Shown here: in pieces, positions 35,055 to 48,703 of the stretch
How the letters are laid out: each line of letters opens with the position of its first letter
Position numbering within the stretch: the first letter of the stretch is position 1
Notes under the pieces: generated by a model
Databases searched by the model: none
Seen by the model: only the letters and a program-made list of their open reading frames with translations
Told to the model about the DNA's origin: nothing
Source of the DNA: Pseudeuparius sepicola
Taxonomy: Eukaryota > Arthropoda > Insecta > Coleoptera > Anthribidae
Reading direction: 5' to 3'
DNA length: 64,000 bases
Assembly: GCA_963920635.1 (NCBI GenBank)
Contig: OY987298.1
Span: 55,283,949 to 55,347,948 of the forward strand
Made by a program: the position numbers and the translations under genes

Positions 35055-35105
35055 TTAATGGCGAGGCCACGGGACTAGTAATTCGTAGGTCCTGGTTCAA
35101 TCGCA
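35055..35105 (+). repeat. tRNA-like fragment, probable SINE remnant
   Basis: AATGGCGAGGCCACGGGACT, an ACTAGTAA anticodon-loop-like segment and GTCCTGGTTCAATCGC in the B-box position follow tRNA order, but the D-arm A-box is poor and no acceptor stem pairs. It is followed by A-rich sequence. Confidence 0.35.
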
Positions 35106-35170
35106 CAAAAATTTTTTTTTAAAATATCATTGCACTCTAACTCTTGTATTTATCACTGCAGGCAAAATGT

Positions 35171-35292
35171 AATACATTGCTCGATGCGTAAGCTCTTTTT
35201 GGCCTCGGAGAGAGTTTAAAGACCCGAGGCAACACGACCGTTAAACAACCTCCTCGGCCAAAAAAGTGCGCTTACGTATCTCGCAATGTAAA
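35171..35292. repeat. Palindromic element, about 45-bp arms
   Basis: AATACATTGCTCGATGCGTA and TTTTTGGCCTCGG on the left pair with CCTCGGCCAAAAAAG and GCTTACGTATCTCGCAATGT on the right, with several mismatches. Likely a small foldback MITE. Confidence 0.55.
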
Positions 35293-36731
35293 TAGCTATT
35301 TAATACAGCACACTCTATTCAAACATTATCAACAATATCAAGACTAAGATAGACTATAATAAGATGGATAGACAAGGATAGGGACGTTCTCATTGATCTT
35401 TCTAAACAAAGCTTGCGTGGTGCTGTAGTTTTTATACATGTGCCGCCCACCAGAGGAGCCAACACCAACGAGGTACTTGACGTCACAACCAAGGAGGGCG
35501 CGTTACAAGAATGATTTGAATTATGCATTTTTTAATTGCTTATATTTATTACATAAAAATAAAAAATGAGTTTTTTTTGTGAACTGTGGTTCATTTAATG
35601 GCAATAAATTACGTTTGAAAGTAATATTTTTCAAATTTAATTTTTGTGCAAGTTCCCCATTTTAGCATCGTTGTCAACGTCCTCCTATGGGATCTGGTTC
35701 TCATATTTTCGTGTTGGCAAAAAAAAACATGTGTATATTTCAAATTTTGAATGGATGACAAACAGCTGACTTTAATATTGCAAATGTCAATCATAATTCT
35801 GACAAGAGAGCAAAAAGGGGTGTACTCTCATTGATCCAAAATGTGGCGGGAAGTTAAATTTGGTTACAAATTTGTTGCCCCATAAAAAAAACTGTGGTAC
35901 CCTAATGAAAATTCGGTCTCTACTACATGAAAGTACTGCATAATTCTATCTATTTAATCACACAAATTACCTAACTTTGACCTAGTGAAAAAGGCCCGTT
36001 TTAATTTTGAATTTTTGAGGCTGGGGAATGAGTACTGCAGTGGAAAGGATAAAAAACATTAAGTCAGAAACAATGATGATATAATGTTTAGTATCACATG
36101 AAAAAATATGAAAGGGACGAATCACCATTTATTTCTAACTTACCCTGTATACTGAAATTATTTTGTGGACCGGTTTAATTCATATGTATAAAAAAGATTA
36201 GAATAGAATTTAGATAATTTAGCCCTCAGGTGCTATAAATACTAAATAAGAGTAACATCTTTTATAACAATATTAAAACTTCTTTGCTGATGCTTAAGAG
36301 TGTACAAAAAGAGTGGCATTTAACATGTTCATGGCAAGATGTACTTTTTATTGGTTTGGTAGAGTTGAGTTTACTATAATTTTTAGTAGAAATTTCGTTA
36401 ATTTTCATTAGCTGTGTTAAACGGAGGATTGATTATAACGCCAGCCACTTTAACTTTTTAATTTTCGAGGTAACCAAACAAAGTCATAGATACTTATATG
36501 AGTTTTTCTACAAGTGTATCAAGTTTTCTACATGGAATTCTGGAAAACCGTGGCATATGAAAAACCATAGCTTATGAAAAACCCGTACATTTTTGAATTT
36601 TTCAAATCTACCATTTTTTTCAATTCCGATGATATATATATATATATATATATATACGTTGAAACTTTCAATTTTGCATCTTTGATGTTGTAATTCGGAA
36701 AATGAATTATTTGTGGCCATGCTTATATGTA

Positions 36732-38761
36732 CAGAGTGTCTCACATAAGAGTGAAACAAACCTATAACTTCTTTAATTTTTAACCGCCCAGAATGAAATT
36801 TTTACCAGAGGTAGATGGCATTGTTGCCTACTTATTTCCAAAAAGTTAGTTGCCTACTCCAAAGTCGAAGCCACCTGCGATGCCACAATCGAGGCTAAAA
36901 ATCCGAAAGTCATATTAGGCATTTTTCTTTTCAAAGAAATTTACTAGAAAAAGTTGTTCAGAATCGATTCAGAACCCTAAATTCAAAATTTTGTCAAAAT
37001 CAAAAAATATTATTTAAAAAAAATTAAATTCCAAAAACAGCAATTTAATAATTTTCTACGTTTAGAAAAGTGTGCCATGGAAGTTTTGAAGGCAAGGTTG
37101 TTTTCATAAAGTAATTATTTTAAAATAAAAGCTACAAAACAAATTTTAAAAATTTAAATTTAAAATGAAATAATGGGTTGGTACTAGTGCATCAGTTACT
37201 TCTTAATAAAACATCCATGAAAAGTGCACACATTGAGTGATATTTATTCCAAAACATCAATTATCAAGTGCTGAGAGCATAATATATTTTTCTTGAAATC
37301 GGCAGTAAAGTGTCCCAAAATCGTCATTAAAAGCACAGAAATCGTACAATAATGGGCTACATTATTGTACGATTTTTTCAATAAGTAGGCCTTGGCTAGA
37401 TGTAAACATCAAACGTCAGACGCAGAGAAATCGTCCGTCAAAAGTGACCAAATATTCAAGACCCGGCCAATAAAGGCCCATTTAACTTTTCGTAAACATT
37501 GCGAAATTGTTTCCTATAGAAGCGCAATCCTTCAGTATACATATTTTAGTAAATTTGATTATCAATAGATTTGTTGTATAGGCTGCACAAGAAGCAGCAG
37601 TTTGGTTTTTCTGTACGAAGATGCCGTGTCTTGTCTTACTTGACCTAGGTAGAGCGATCGTCAAAGTCAAGCAACGCCGCGCGTAGTCGGTTATTATTAT
37701 TTTCTTGTCTAATAAAACTTTTTTTTTCCGATTTAAAAAAAAATAATATGTACCTCGGTACTGAAGTTCTTTTTATGACTCATGTGGTTTATATGCCTCG
37801 GCCAGAGGCCTCGGCAACTAAATTCCACATAAGTCATAAAAAGTTGAACTTCAATGCCTTGGTACATAAATAACTATTTCTTGAAATCGGCAGTAGTGTC
37901 CCAAAATCGTCATTAAAAGCTCAGAAATCAGCATTAAAGTAGCCCATTATTGTACGATTTTTTCAATAAGTAGGCTTTGGCGAGATGTAAACATCAAACG
38001 TCAGACGTGGATCCATCGCGCGTCAAAAGTGACCAAATATTCAAAACCCGGCCACAAAAGGCCCATTTAACTTTTCGTACACATTGCGAAATTGTTACCT
38101 ATAGCAGAGGCATCTATCAGTATAAATATTATAGTAGGTTTGAATATCAATAGATTTATTATGGAGGCTGCACAACAAGCAGCAGTTTGGTTTTTCTGTT
38201 CGAAGCCGCCGTGTCTTTGTCACACTTTACCTAGGTAGAGCGATCGTCAAAGTCAAGCAATGCCGCGCGTAGTCGGTTCATGGACGGGTGATCCCTTATT
38301 ATTATTTTCTTGCCTAGTAAAACATTTTTTTTCGATTTAAAAAAATATATAATATGTACCTCAGCACTGAAGTTCTTTTTATGACTCATGTGGTTTATTT
38401 GCCTCGGCCAGAGGCCTCAGCAACTAAACTCCACATGAGTCATAAAAAGTTGAACTTCAGTGCCTTGGTACATAAATAACTATTATTTAAAAATTTTTTA
38501 TTTTGACAAAATTTTGTATTTAGGGTTCTGAATCGATTCTGAACAACTTTTTCTAGTAATTTTTTTGAAAAAAAAAAGCCTATGACTTTTGGATTTTTAG
38601 CCTCGTTTGTGGCATCACAGGTGGCTTTGACTTTGGAGTAGGCAACTAATTTTTGGGAAATAAGTAGGCAACAATGCCATCTACCTTTGGTAAAAATTTC
38701 GTTCTGGTCGGTTAAAAATTAAAGAAGGGTTATGGTTGTTTCACTCTTAAGTGAGACACTG
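36732..38761. mobile_element. TA-flanked foldback element, CAGAGTGTCTCAC family, with internal tandem duplication
   Basis: CAGAGTGTCTCACATAAGAG after TA (36730-36731) is mirrored by CACTCTTAAGTGAGACACTG before TA (38762-38763). Arms of about 290 bp pair, including the GTAGGCAAC and GATTCAGAACCCTAAAT blocks. The centre holds two tandem units of about 588-600 bp (37291-37878, 37879-38485), each with a hairpin. No transposase frame. Confidence 0.78.
37291..38485. repeat. Two tandem units (period about 588 bp), each carrying a 118-bp palindrome
   Basis: CTTGAAATCGGCAGTA starts both units (37292 and 37880). They share the ACATCAAACGTCAGACG, AGAGCGATCGTCAAAGTCAA and TACCTCGG/TACCTCAG blocks. The palindromes at 37749-37866 and 38355-38472 run TGTACCTC...GCCTCGGCCAGAGGCC...GGTACA. 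Unit 1 also has a private perfect 16-bp inverted repeat at 37339-37375. Confidence 0.8.
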
Positions 38762-38763
38762 TA

Positions 38764-41700
38764 TATCTGTATGGGATATATGCCATCAGTAATAAGGAAC
38801 ATTTACCATTAAAAGATATTGAATCTGGTTGCATTTCACTTCCAAATTGGAAATACAACATATTGAATTGAAAACACATTTAATCCTAAACATCTCTAAA
38901 GTAGAGACCATCTAGAATTCATATTTCATACAGGCATTGGAAGAGAGTAGTTCTATTTTCAATAAATATGTGGTTATAGCCAGATGTGGGGAAGAGTTAT
39001 AAAACTTAAAATGTTCTTATTTAAAATCAGCAAAGAATTTTAACAAAGACAACATAGTACGAGAAAAAGAATAAAAGATACCATATAATAATAATAATTC
39101 TCACCCTCACAATACTCCAAACTAAGAGTACCCCAGAAGCAACCACATGGTTGTGTGGGGGAGATACATATGATACCTTATAAACAAAGATCCTGTATGA
39201 GCAAAAATAATACAAAAAAAGGTTGTGAAAAAGTTATACTCCTGTTTTAGTAAATATAACACCAAATTCGCAGTAAAATTATTCTTGGTTGATTTACAGT
39301 GTGCATCAGCTATAAAACAACTGTAACTTGGCATTTCATGTAGTACAATGTATCTATGGATTTTTAATTCTTAAACACAAACCATTTGGTGTAGTAAAAT
39401 ATGGTGAATACAGAAGGCACAAGTACCTCTGACTATCTGCACAGATGCATTTTGTTTGAATTGTGATTATGGCAATGATTGTAGAGAAAATACGAAAAGA
39501 CAAATCCATTAAGTTTTATATTCAAATAAATTTAAGTATGATTTCTCAGATATATCAAATTAAATATTTTAGAACAAGTGATGACTTACTAAAATAATGT
39601 TCAGTTTTTTCCAGAAATGTCCAAGAAGTGTATGCTATGTCATATTATCACATTACGTTCACATTCAGTGGCATACATTTATAGTTTCGGCATTTACATT
39701 ATACTATTAACATGACTTGGCTGCTAATGTTTTTTGTTTTTGTAATAAGTAAATAATTCTCTTAACTTTGTCAAGTAACAAGTCGCTTTTGGTAATGTAA
39801 GTATCACAGCAATATGTAAAACATTTTTTTTCTAAAACAGGAAATCAATATATCACAACATGATAAATGCAGGCTACAGATGAATCATCTAAAGAGGAAA
39901 ATGAAAGGCAAAGTATATACTTGCATTTGCTTTTTTAGCAGGCATCGAAATGGTGCCTAGTGAGTAGTGAATGCTGCTATCAATCTTGTAATTTTAGCTG
40001 CCGCAAAATTAACTCAACAAATTTATATTTATTACCTATGCCACTGAACCGAATAATGTATTTTATGCAAAAATTATATATAACTGACTGAAAATTTCAA
40101 AAATTTTTGCCCGCAGCACAATTTTTAGCTATAAAAATTAAATCCTTTTTTTTTGTGACAAAGTATAGTTTTTTCCAACATCCCCTCCCACTCTCTTAAT
40201 GGAATCTGGCTGCAAAGTTCAAAGTTTCCAGGCCGGTTAATATTGTCCCATCCATTCCTGAGAGCCACAATTTGCTTTTAGACAGAAACGGATGAATCAT
40301 GCGCTCGATTCATCCAAAGCAGGAATTCATTCTATTTTGTTAAAGCTGAATCATCTTTAGTGCATGCAAAGCACCTGTTTCATAAATGGCGAGAGAAAAA
40401 TTATATTTTATTTGGAAAAGTTGTTCAGAATGAAAAGTTATGTCTGTATCTCCAATTTTACTAACTATGACATTATAAATGGGTTTAATATGAAAAGATG
40501 CCCAATTAAAAATTAAAGTCGGCTTGTTTCAACATTTTTCTTATTTCATTTTGAACACCTGCAGAAACTTTTGAACATCGATAACATTTAATATTCAATA
40601 CACAAATCGTGTAATGTCATAAACCTTTTCAAATAGTGCCTATTTGTTATAAAAAATGCATAACTTGTGTTTAGGACATTCATGGAAACAACAGTTATGC
40701 AGCAGGTCATTATTTGTTCTTAAATAATCTCGATACTGATGGTAAAATCATCCCCAAATTTGTTTGAAAATATTAGTTCCTTAAATATAACGGAACTGAC
40801 TTCTGGTTTTTACTGTACCACGTTCATCCACTAAAAGAAGTTCTCTATAAAGTGGTAACAAACACTATGTTGTGGAACATACAAATGACCTTTTCTCTTA
40901 AACAGACTTCAGCTAGTATATGGCCCCATTGAATGCATCAAGATTAGCAAGCATTTCACAAATATGGGAATTTTCAATTCCTACTAATTCAACATACAAA
41001 AGTGTAGAATGCATTCCATTTTTTCTTTAATTCTACGTGAATTATACATTTATGCTACAGATTCCGGTCTATATAATCAACAAAAAACACCGTATGTGGT
41101 AGCTCACTGATTTGTGGTCATAAATTCCTAAATCCTAGTACAATTACCGATTGTCCAAATTATAAAATGATTTTAAATAAGAATGCATTTTAATAACAGT
41201 TAATGCAAATGTTAACCACATATTAGTCCCATAAAAATCACATGCAGCAAAAAATGTTCACAAATCATGTAGATGCAAGCTGTACAAGTACCATACACGA
41301 GTGACAGCATGTGATGTATTATAATTATTAAAATATCTACTTTAATTTCACTGGTTCAAAAGTTCTTGCTTACTTACACTACTATTACTATAGTTTAGAC
41401 AATAGGTGTGGTTGTAAAAATTAATCACGATTTTTTTTACATAAGCATCATTCATTTTACCCATGTCCTTTGTATTAATTTTAACATGCATATTAAAAAT
41501 CACAATGAGAAATATATTAAATATTCCCATTTGCATCGCACCTCTGGATCAAGATATTGATGAATCTTTGTGAATGAAAATGCTCCTATAGGAATATACA
41601 ACAAACGATATTTTCGAGATTCAATATCCAAATATTTTTGTTTGCTTATTTTCAACGTTTCAAACTAAGTGCTTCGAGCAGACTTCTCGGATCCAGTGGT

Positions 41701-44700
41701 ACAATACCAATAAACATTAATGTCCATGGTGAACTTATAAGGTTTATTACTACAAGCTATGCGTAAAAAGCTAGGCACGAGTCAATAGGCAAGGTGTAAA
41801 AAACCCACCATTACAAACTTTTCAGTGCAACTTTGTATCACCAATGAATCCTATCATGATCACGGCCATCACACTACATCACTAAAGGTCGAGCTTGAAA
41901 ACAATTTTTAGATATGAGCTGAATGTCTTCTTCGACAAAATATTCTAACCCTAACTTTTCTGTTGGCACATTTTAGTATAGTGAAGATGACCGACTTATT
42001 TATTTATCACGACAAGCAACCAACTTGCTTCCTGTGGCAGTATCATTAGCTTTACTTAATCACAAAATATGCTTGATAGGAAACCGTACAGAATAACACA
42101 ATTAGTGTAAAACTGTTAAAGGCTATAGAAAGAACGTTATTTTCCTATTTATAGTATATTTTTACCAGAAAAGATATTCTGATAAGATAAAATATAGTCC
42201 AGCCAAATTTGTGTGATTAAAATAGAATTTGGTATTTACTTTTTTATTCGATAATGTCCTGATTGTAAAACCTAGGCAATAATGAGTAGGTACATCAAGA
42301 AGTAGGTACGTTAAAAATAAAGTTTATAGTATTTTTCATATTTTCTTAATTTTACAAAGCACTTCAGTTAAACTTCATTATTTTAATGCATAATAGGCTA
42401 GTAAGATTAAAATTTCAAAATTGATTGAAATTGTGAACTAGAGTTATCTAGATACCCCCTATTTGATTGAGTAGATAGATACCCATAAGCCCATTGCCCT
42501 GAGGTAAACCCAAAATATTAGACATTTTAAAATAGGTACCTTAAAATATTTAAGGTAGTGGAGATCTTCTTTACAGACATGCTTGAAGCAATTTCAGTGC
42601 ACCTAATTGGTAAGCGGTTTGTTGTGTATCAGCTAATTCCATACAACCTAACCTTTATACTTTGTGCTTCAATATCATAACCTTAATCATTAGATTTTGT
42701 ATTATTTCTATTTTATCATTTTAATAATTACTTATTAGAAAAGTAAATAACTCCCATTCCTAAATATCCCAGCAGTTTATACAGTTTATTAATAGCATTA
42801 CCTGCACAGGTATAAACATTTCTAGAAAATTTATAACTTGAAGATCACACCGTTCGTCTAATTCTGTGGTCACACTGTCACCACAAAAGCAAAGTTGATT
42901 TTGGATTATTCCTCTTGTTGTTGCAATTTTTTCACATTACTTGTATTCTTATTTGAGAGTAAAAGGAGTCTTTCCTTAAAATTTTGGATTCCATTTTATT
43001 TGAAAACTGTTATGAACTGAAAAAATTAATACGTCAGGGGAATCTACTAAATGACGATTATTCGCCTGCATGTTCTATATATAATCAGATTAGCTCATTC
43101 ATACTGTAACTTCAGAACCAAATATACTCTGTCACGATTTCTAATCAAGCAAACCTCATTACTAAACTACTTTCTTAATAAACTTTATTGCCGAAACTAT
43201 TAACATTTTGAAATATGCCTAGTCAACGTAAAGCACCACTGCACTATACTGTCTTTGGTACCCCAGAAGGAACACACACCTCAACTCGTTCTCTAACCCT
43301 TTACATTGATTATATCACAGCAGCACAGCCTTATTGTGCAGTAAAAATATAGTTATACTGCCCCCATCGTCCCAACTTTTTATCTCATCCCACAGCCTGT
43401 CGGTCAAAGAAGACATTGAGCACTTCAAGAAAGCTTTGATTAGCAAAACCTTCTATTTCACAAACACAAAAAGATGAGACTGTTGCATATAGATGGCAGT
43501 AAAAAATGGAAACATCTAGGGTCCCTTCTTTAATAACTTCTGCCTTGCCTACATCAATTTAAGTTGATCGAGTTGTCATAAGTGGAATTCTTCATCCAAA
43601 ATCTGACAAATATATTTTCTTTAGATAAAAACTGATAAAATCCGATGTGGCCAAGTTGGGGACTTTATATGAAAATGGACATTCACTGCATCTACTGGCG
43701 TAAGTAGGTATTGAGTTCCAATATCAACAGTTGATTTACAGTTTTCAGAACATATGAATGGAGGACATAGAAACTTCAAACACATTCAAAACTCTTCTTT
43801 ACAAGTTTGACAATACCTATAGAAAATTATTTTATGCATATTGAAATACATAATACGTGACTGGATTTAAGATGCCAACGCACTGATGGGACTATGCGAA
43901 CTAATATATGGGCCATCGGCACCATGAGAACGGTGTTAGCCTTGGGCCTACACTGCGTTGTTCATTGTTCTTGTTCATTGTTGGAATGGCCCATAGACTA
44001 GTTTACCATTGAGCCTATAGGGGGTGTATTTCTTATATTCAATGGCTTATAGCAAAGAAAACTTAGCTATCATAGTGACAATGATCCCAAAATCTCCTAA
44101 CCCAACAAAAGTCATAATAAACAAGGAACATTTTAAGTTTTCTATTTTTGAGTTTGTCCTTGATGCTATTTCATTTGAAATACATTTTGGCTAAAAACCC
44201 ATCTGTTAAAAAATGATAGAGTACAGGTAACCCTTTTAATCATCTCACAGCCTTTTAGAATATTCACAATAAATTTGCAAACAGTCTTTATCTTTCTATG
44301 TTTGGGATTATCTTGAAATTTTTACACTAATTGTGCAATAAATATTACCTTTAGTGATATAACCTACATTATGCCATTAGAGCTAAATAAAATTAAAAAG
44401 CTATATACAACTACTTATTGGATTTCAAGTTAGAAAGAATTATTAGTTTCATTTTCCACAGATAAGTGCTGAATATCCTAAAAAGCAATAGCTGTAGTTC
44501 TGATATCAGAACCTGCTACTACAGGTTTTTGTTTTTGGTTACCCGTTCAACACTAAAATGGAAACAATTTAACAATTTTGAATTTGTAAAAAATGAAACT
44601 TAAGGTACTATTTTTGAGATAAAACTGCCAATAAGTGTTTGACACTTGCTGCTCTTATTTTTGGACCTTTATCCCAATGGTAGTATCAATATAATTAATG

Positions 44701-46125
44701 TTTTCTTTGTGTACAATAAATATCTGAAATACTACCTACATCAGTGCTAAATATAAAATGCTCAAATTAAAAATTGAAATTATATGAAGGAATTTTCAAA
44801 GCACACATAAAAATCTATATACATACATCTTTGAAAAATACACAAAAGGTATACAGCTATAACACCTTAGATTCTATAATGATTTTTAGCCCGAGTTAAA
44901 AATGCGCATCAGCATGAACAATAATTAAAAAAACAAAAACCAAACAATTTTGATAAATTTTTCAATGTCTAAATATTTCCAATGGAGAAAACAATTCTAT
45001 TTAAAATTACTATAGGGAAAACAAAAAAAAGTTTGTGTCATATTCCAAATTTTATCACAGATACTTTATAAATTTTGAATTTTGTAGAATAGATTGTTAA
45101 ACACAAATAACAAAAACACTTAGAGATTTTATAAAAGAATGTGTTACAATAATTCATGTCATGTCATAGGACAAACTATTAATTGGTCAAAAATTTACAA
45201 TTATATCTATACCTACCTTTGAGTACAATTTCAAAATGAAAATTTCTCTCAAATTGATGTTTTAAAAGCAGAATTTCTAAAGGGAAAGAAAGTACTCGAA
45301 AGTAAGTAAATTATTATTATACGACCATATTTCCCATGACTCTTAACATTGTCTTCAATATTGCAGGTATATCAAGAGATTTGACAGGTGTAAATGCAAA
45401 TAAATTCTGGCTTGGATTAACTATGTTAGAATGACATCATCTGACTAAGAAAAACCACTCAAGAAGTGCTTTTTGATTTCTATTTAACAATCTCATAAAA
45501 CATACTTCTTACATAAGAAACAAATAGAAGACATTTCTTTAATGAACAAATACCATATTTCCAAAATCACAATATGTCTGAACAGCACAAAATGCTAAAG
45601 TGGTTTTAAGTACGGCTATTTTCAGTACACATTTACTTTAGAAGCATCACAATTTTGTACTCAATGTAACCAAAAAATATGAAAATAAGATGAAGATTCC
45701 CAATATCTTTTAAATTATGAAATGAATAGTTTATCGATCTTTAAAACTTTACATAAGTTGAAAAAATAATGTCAACAATCCTGTTTTCTAATGGAAGTTC
45801 CCAACTGAACTACAGTTGAAAAAGGCAGTTTAAAGTAAAAGTCATTTTGTACTTGATTATTATGCAAACTATCTTAAGAATGAATATTTTTTTATCGACC
45901 ACAATCATAAATAAAAAAAGTGAAAACAGTCAGTGAAGTAATCTATTATTGGACATTTTTTTGTTACTAATTTGGCACTTGGTGATGTCTGGCAAAAAGT
46001 TTGTTTCTACATGACCTACTTTTGATTGCAACTATAGGAGATTTGGAGCATTTCAGAGTGTGTCACTCTTGTGCGGGAGGAGAAAATATTCTGCTGGGAA
46101 GCTTCGGTTAAGAAGGACATATATA
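38764..46125. other. Repeat-poor AT-rich intergenic block, 7.4 kb
   Basis: I found no foldback element, LTR, LINE motif or credible ORF in this block, in contrast to flanking DNA. Frames do not exceed about 70 codons and lack domain features. It could hold distal regulatory sequence or unseen UTR of a neighbour, but nothing in the sequence shows that directly. Confidence 0.5.
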
Positions 46126-46790
46126 CAGGGTGATTTATTCGTAAATACAATAATTTTAACCACGTCATCATGGAGGTACATATATGCCAAAAACGCTAAA
46201 AAAATACTGCATGTTTAAATAATGGCACCGGCCGCAACATTGCCGTTTCGTTTTCATAATTTAAATACGCAAAAATATGGGGTTTATAAAGTTACCTGGT
46301 TGATGGGACAATAACAGATTGTTAGCACACCTTGGACTTCCCACATTCATCATCGAACTGACACATATTCCTCGAGAATGACACAGCACAAGCTCTAACA
46401 ATACAAGAGTACAAGAGGCAATTTTTTCCATCACAATCACGAGACGCACACAGTATCAACAACTGTCAACAAACAGTGATTGGAAAATACTGAAACCGTC
46501 TCCAAAATTAGATAGATTTTGGAGATTTAAGACAAAAGTTAAAAGACAACGCACCCGTCGCATCCGCAGCTATTATTTCTATCAAACTCAAACCAAACTT
46601 GCAAAATCAAGCGTTGTCGGTTTCTCGGTGGCGCCATCTCTGTGAGTAATATTGTAACATAATATACAAAAGTAATTATTAAAGATTTCTGTAGAGCTCT
46701 CTCTCAGCAATTTTCAAAGCCGAAAGTTTACAGCACGCACTATGACACGATAACTAGCAAACCTTTCCAACAGATGGCACCATGTATGTA

Positions 46791-47271
46791 CAGGGTGTTC
46801 CCGTATACCTATTTTGACCCACCCCTAGAGCCTCTATTTTTCGAGTTAGAAAAAAAAATACTTAAATGAAAGTTGTAGGGTACCAAGGTGTATTGACCCA
46901 AAAATAATGGATTGACAGGAATGCCCTTGCCTAAGTTGAAATGTTTTTCCATGGCAACCTCGATTAAATATAAAGATCGTATTTATCTGCAATTTGGAAT
47001 ATCATGCGAATGCTTAGCGCAAACATATAACATATTTATATTGTTGGAATCGGAAAAAATGAGTGCAATTAAAAAATCCACAAATATACAGGGTGTTCCA
47101 TTAAAAAAAAATAAGTTTATATTTTTTCATAAATTTGCGATGCTCATTTGTTTTATCTAGTAACAGATCCTAGCGGTTCAGAAAAAACCCTACAACTTTC
47201 ATTTAAGTAATTTTTTCTAACTCGAAAAATGTAGGCTCTAGGGATGGGTCAAAATATACGGGAACACCCTG
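46791..47271. mobile_element. TA-flanked foldback MITE, CAGGGTGTTCCCGTATA family
   Basis: CAGGGTGTTCCCGTATACCT after TA is mirrored by ATATACGGGAACACCCTG before TA (47272-47273). Arms of about 110 bp share CTCGAAAAAT and ACAACTTTCATTTAAGTA. An additional internal TACAGGGTGTTCC at 47088 looks like a nested or duplicated end. The 82-codon frame inside has no domain. Confidence 0.75.
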
Positions 47272-48116
47272 TACAAAAATGCCTGTTCCACATTTTCTGT
47301 TTATTCTGTGTTGTGCAACATTTTTGCTACACTTTTCCAATTTTAAATGTTTTTTTCTATCGCGGTTTGAAATATGGTAGAAGCCGTGGCATTGGCGGCT
47401 CGTGTGGTAAAATTTTGGCTAGGCCAGGCCAACATATGAAAAGTAAATAGTATGTAGTATAAAAGTTTGAGCTAGACTTTGTGATTTTCAACTAAAAATT
47501 AGAAATCTAAGTGATACAAAAACAAAATTAGATTTATTTTCTCTCCCTATTTTGTTAGAAATACACATAACAACAATATGAAATAATTATGCTTTGCTAT
47601 TTTCCCATCCTTTTCTTCGATGCATAATTCTAGAGTGGGCCGCTCACGCATAATAATTTTTTTCTCTGGACATCGGCTCTTCTGGTTAATGGCGATTCCA
47701 ATAGCGAAACAACAATATCCAATATTAGTATTACTAGAACTAGCTGTAGCCTCAAAACAACTAATTTTTCTTTAGTTAGTGTCGTAATCACGAAATCACC
47801 CCGAAAAAATCAGCCGCGAACGGCGGGAACGGCGAAATACAGTGCAAATAATCAAATACCTAATAACACAGGCCAGTATGAGGTGGGCCTAAAAGCCGCT
47901 AATATAAAGCCTAAAAACCGCTAATATAAACCCTGCCTTGCGCCGCTGCACAGACGACACGCGCCGTATCTATGGAACTCCTGACAAGCCGCCACTGAGC
48001 CGTGGCAGACAGCTAGCACCATCTATGAACAAATAGCCAAACCATAAAGTGACGGTCAGATGCGGATGCGCTCTGATGACAGAAGAACGCAGGGCAAACC
48101 ACAGAGATCATATATA
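47272..48116. other. Intergenic, no feature recognised
   Basis: Unassigned sequence, with a somewhat GC-richer section at 47,800-48,060. No gene, domain or repeat pairing was found. Confidence 0.45.
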
Positions 48117-48703
48117 TATAGGTAGAGTGCTGAACAAGTCCCTTTTTTTGGCAAATTGTTTATACTTGTAAAACTAGTTTCGTCCAAACTACTAGAATTT
48201 GCTTCACTGACTTGTTTTCATCTACCTTTATAACTTTAACACTAAAACAAATAAGCCACTACATGTTAATATACTTACTTAAATGATGGTTTAGGTGGTT
48301 TTAATAGAAGAGTTGGTACCGCATTTTCAATTAGCTGCGTTTTGACTCATTTCGTTTTTACACTCTGGTGTAAAATGAGCAGAACATATTCGAGATGATC
48401 ACTTAATTAGATAAAACACTCAAACAACTAAAACGCGAAGAAACTATTAATAATTAGCTGAAAATCGAAAAAATTATGCCACAAAGCGTCTATGATGCAA
48501 ACAACGGTAGGTTATACTTAGTTTGTTGCTGTCAAATGGCTGCCAAAGAGTGTCAAGTTTCGCAAAACAATACCTCAAATTGCAAATGCGCGTGTGCACT
48601 GGGCTTATTTATTACTATTGTTTACTATTTTATGATTTTAAATTCGTCAAAGAATTTCCTCGCATGCTATGTATAAAAAACATCGTCCAACACTCTACCT
48701 ATA
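48117..48703. mobile_element. MITE-like element with TATAGGTAGAGTG ends
   Basis: A perfect 13-bp inverted repeat TATAGGTAGAGTG (48117-48129) and CACTCTACCTATA (48691-48703), with looser pairing inward. A small internal palindrome around TTTTACACTCTGGTGTAAAA lies near 48355. No transposase. Confidence 0.5.

Larger units (their letters stand above)
33746..36730. other. Intergenic, no gene recognised
   Basis: Contains a tRNA-like fragment (about 35055-35105), a palindrome (35171-35292), a single MITE end (about 35309) and a (TA)n run at 36632-36656. I see no coding sequence with domain features. Confidence 0.5.

Noticed and set aside
46912..47160. 82-codon plus-strand frame
   Set aside because: Entirely inside the foldback MITE at 46791-47271 and crosses a repeated terminus.
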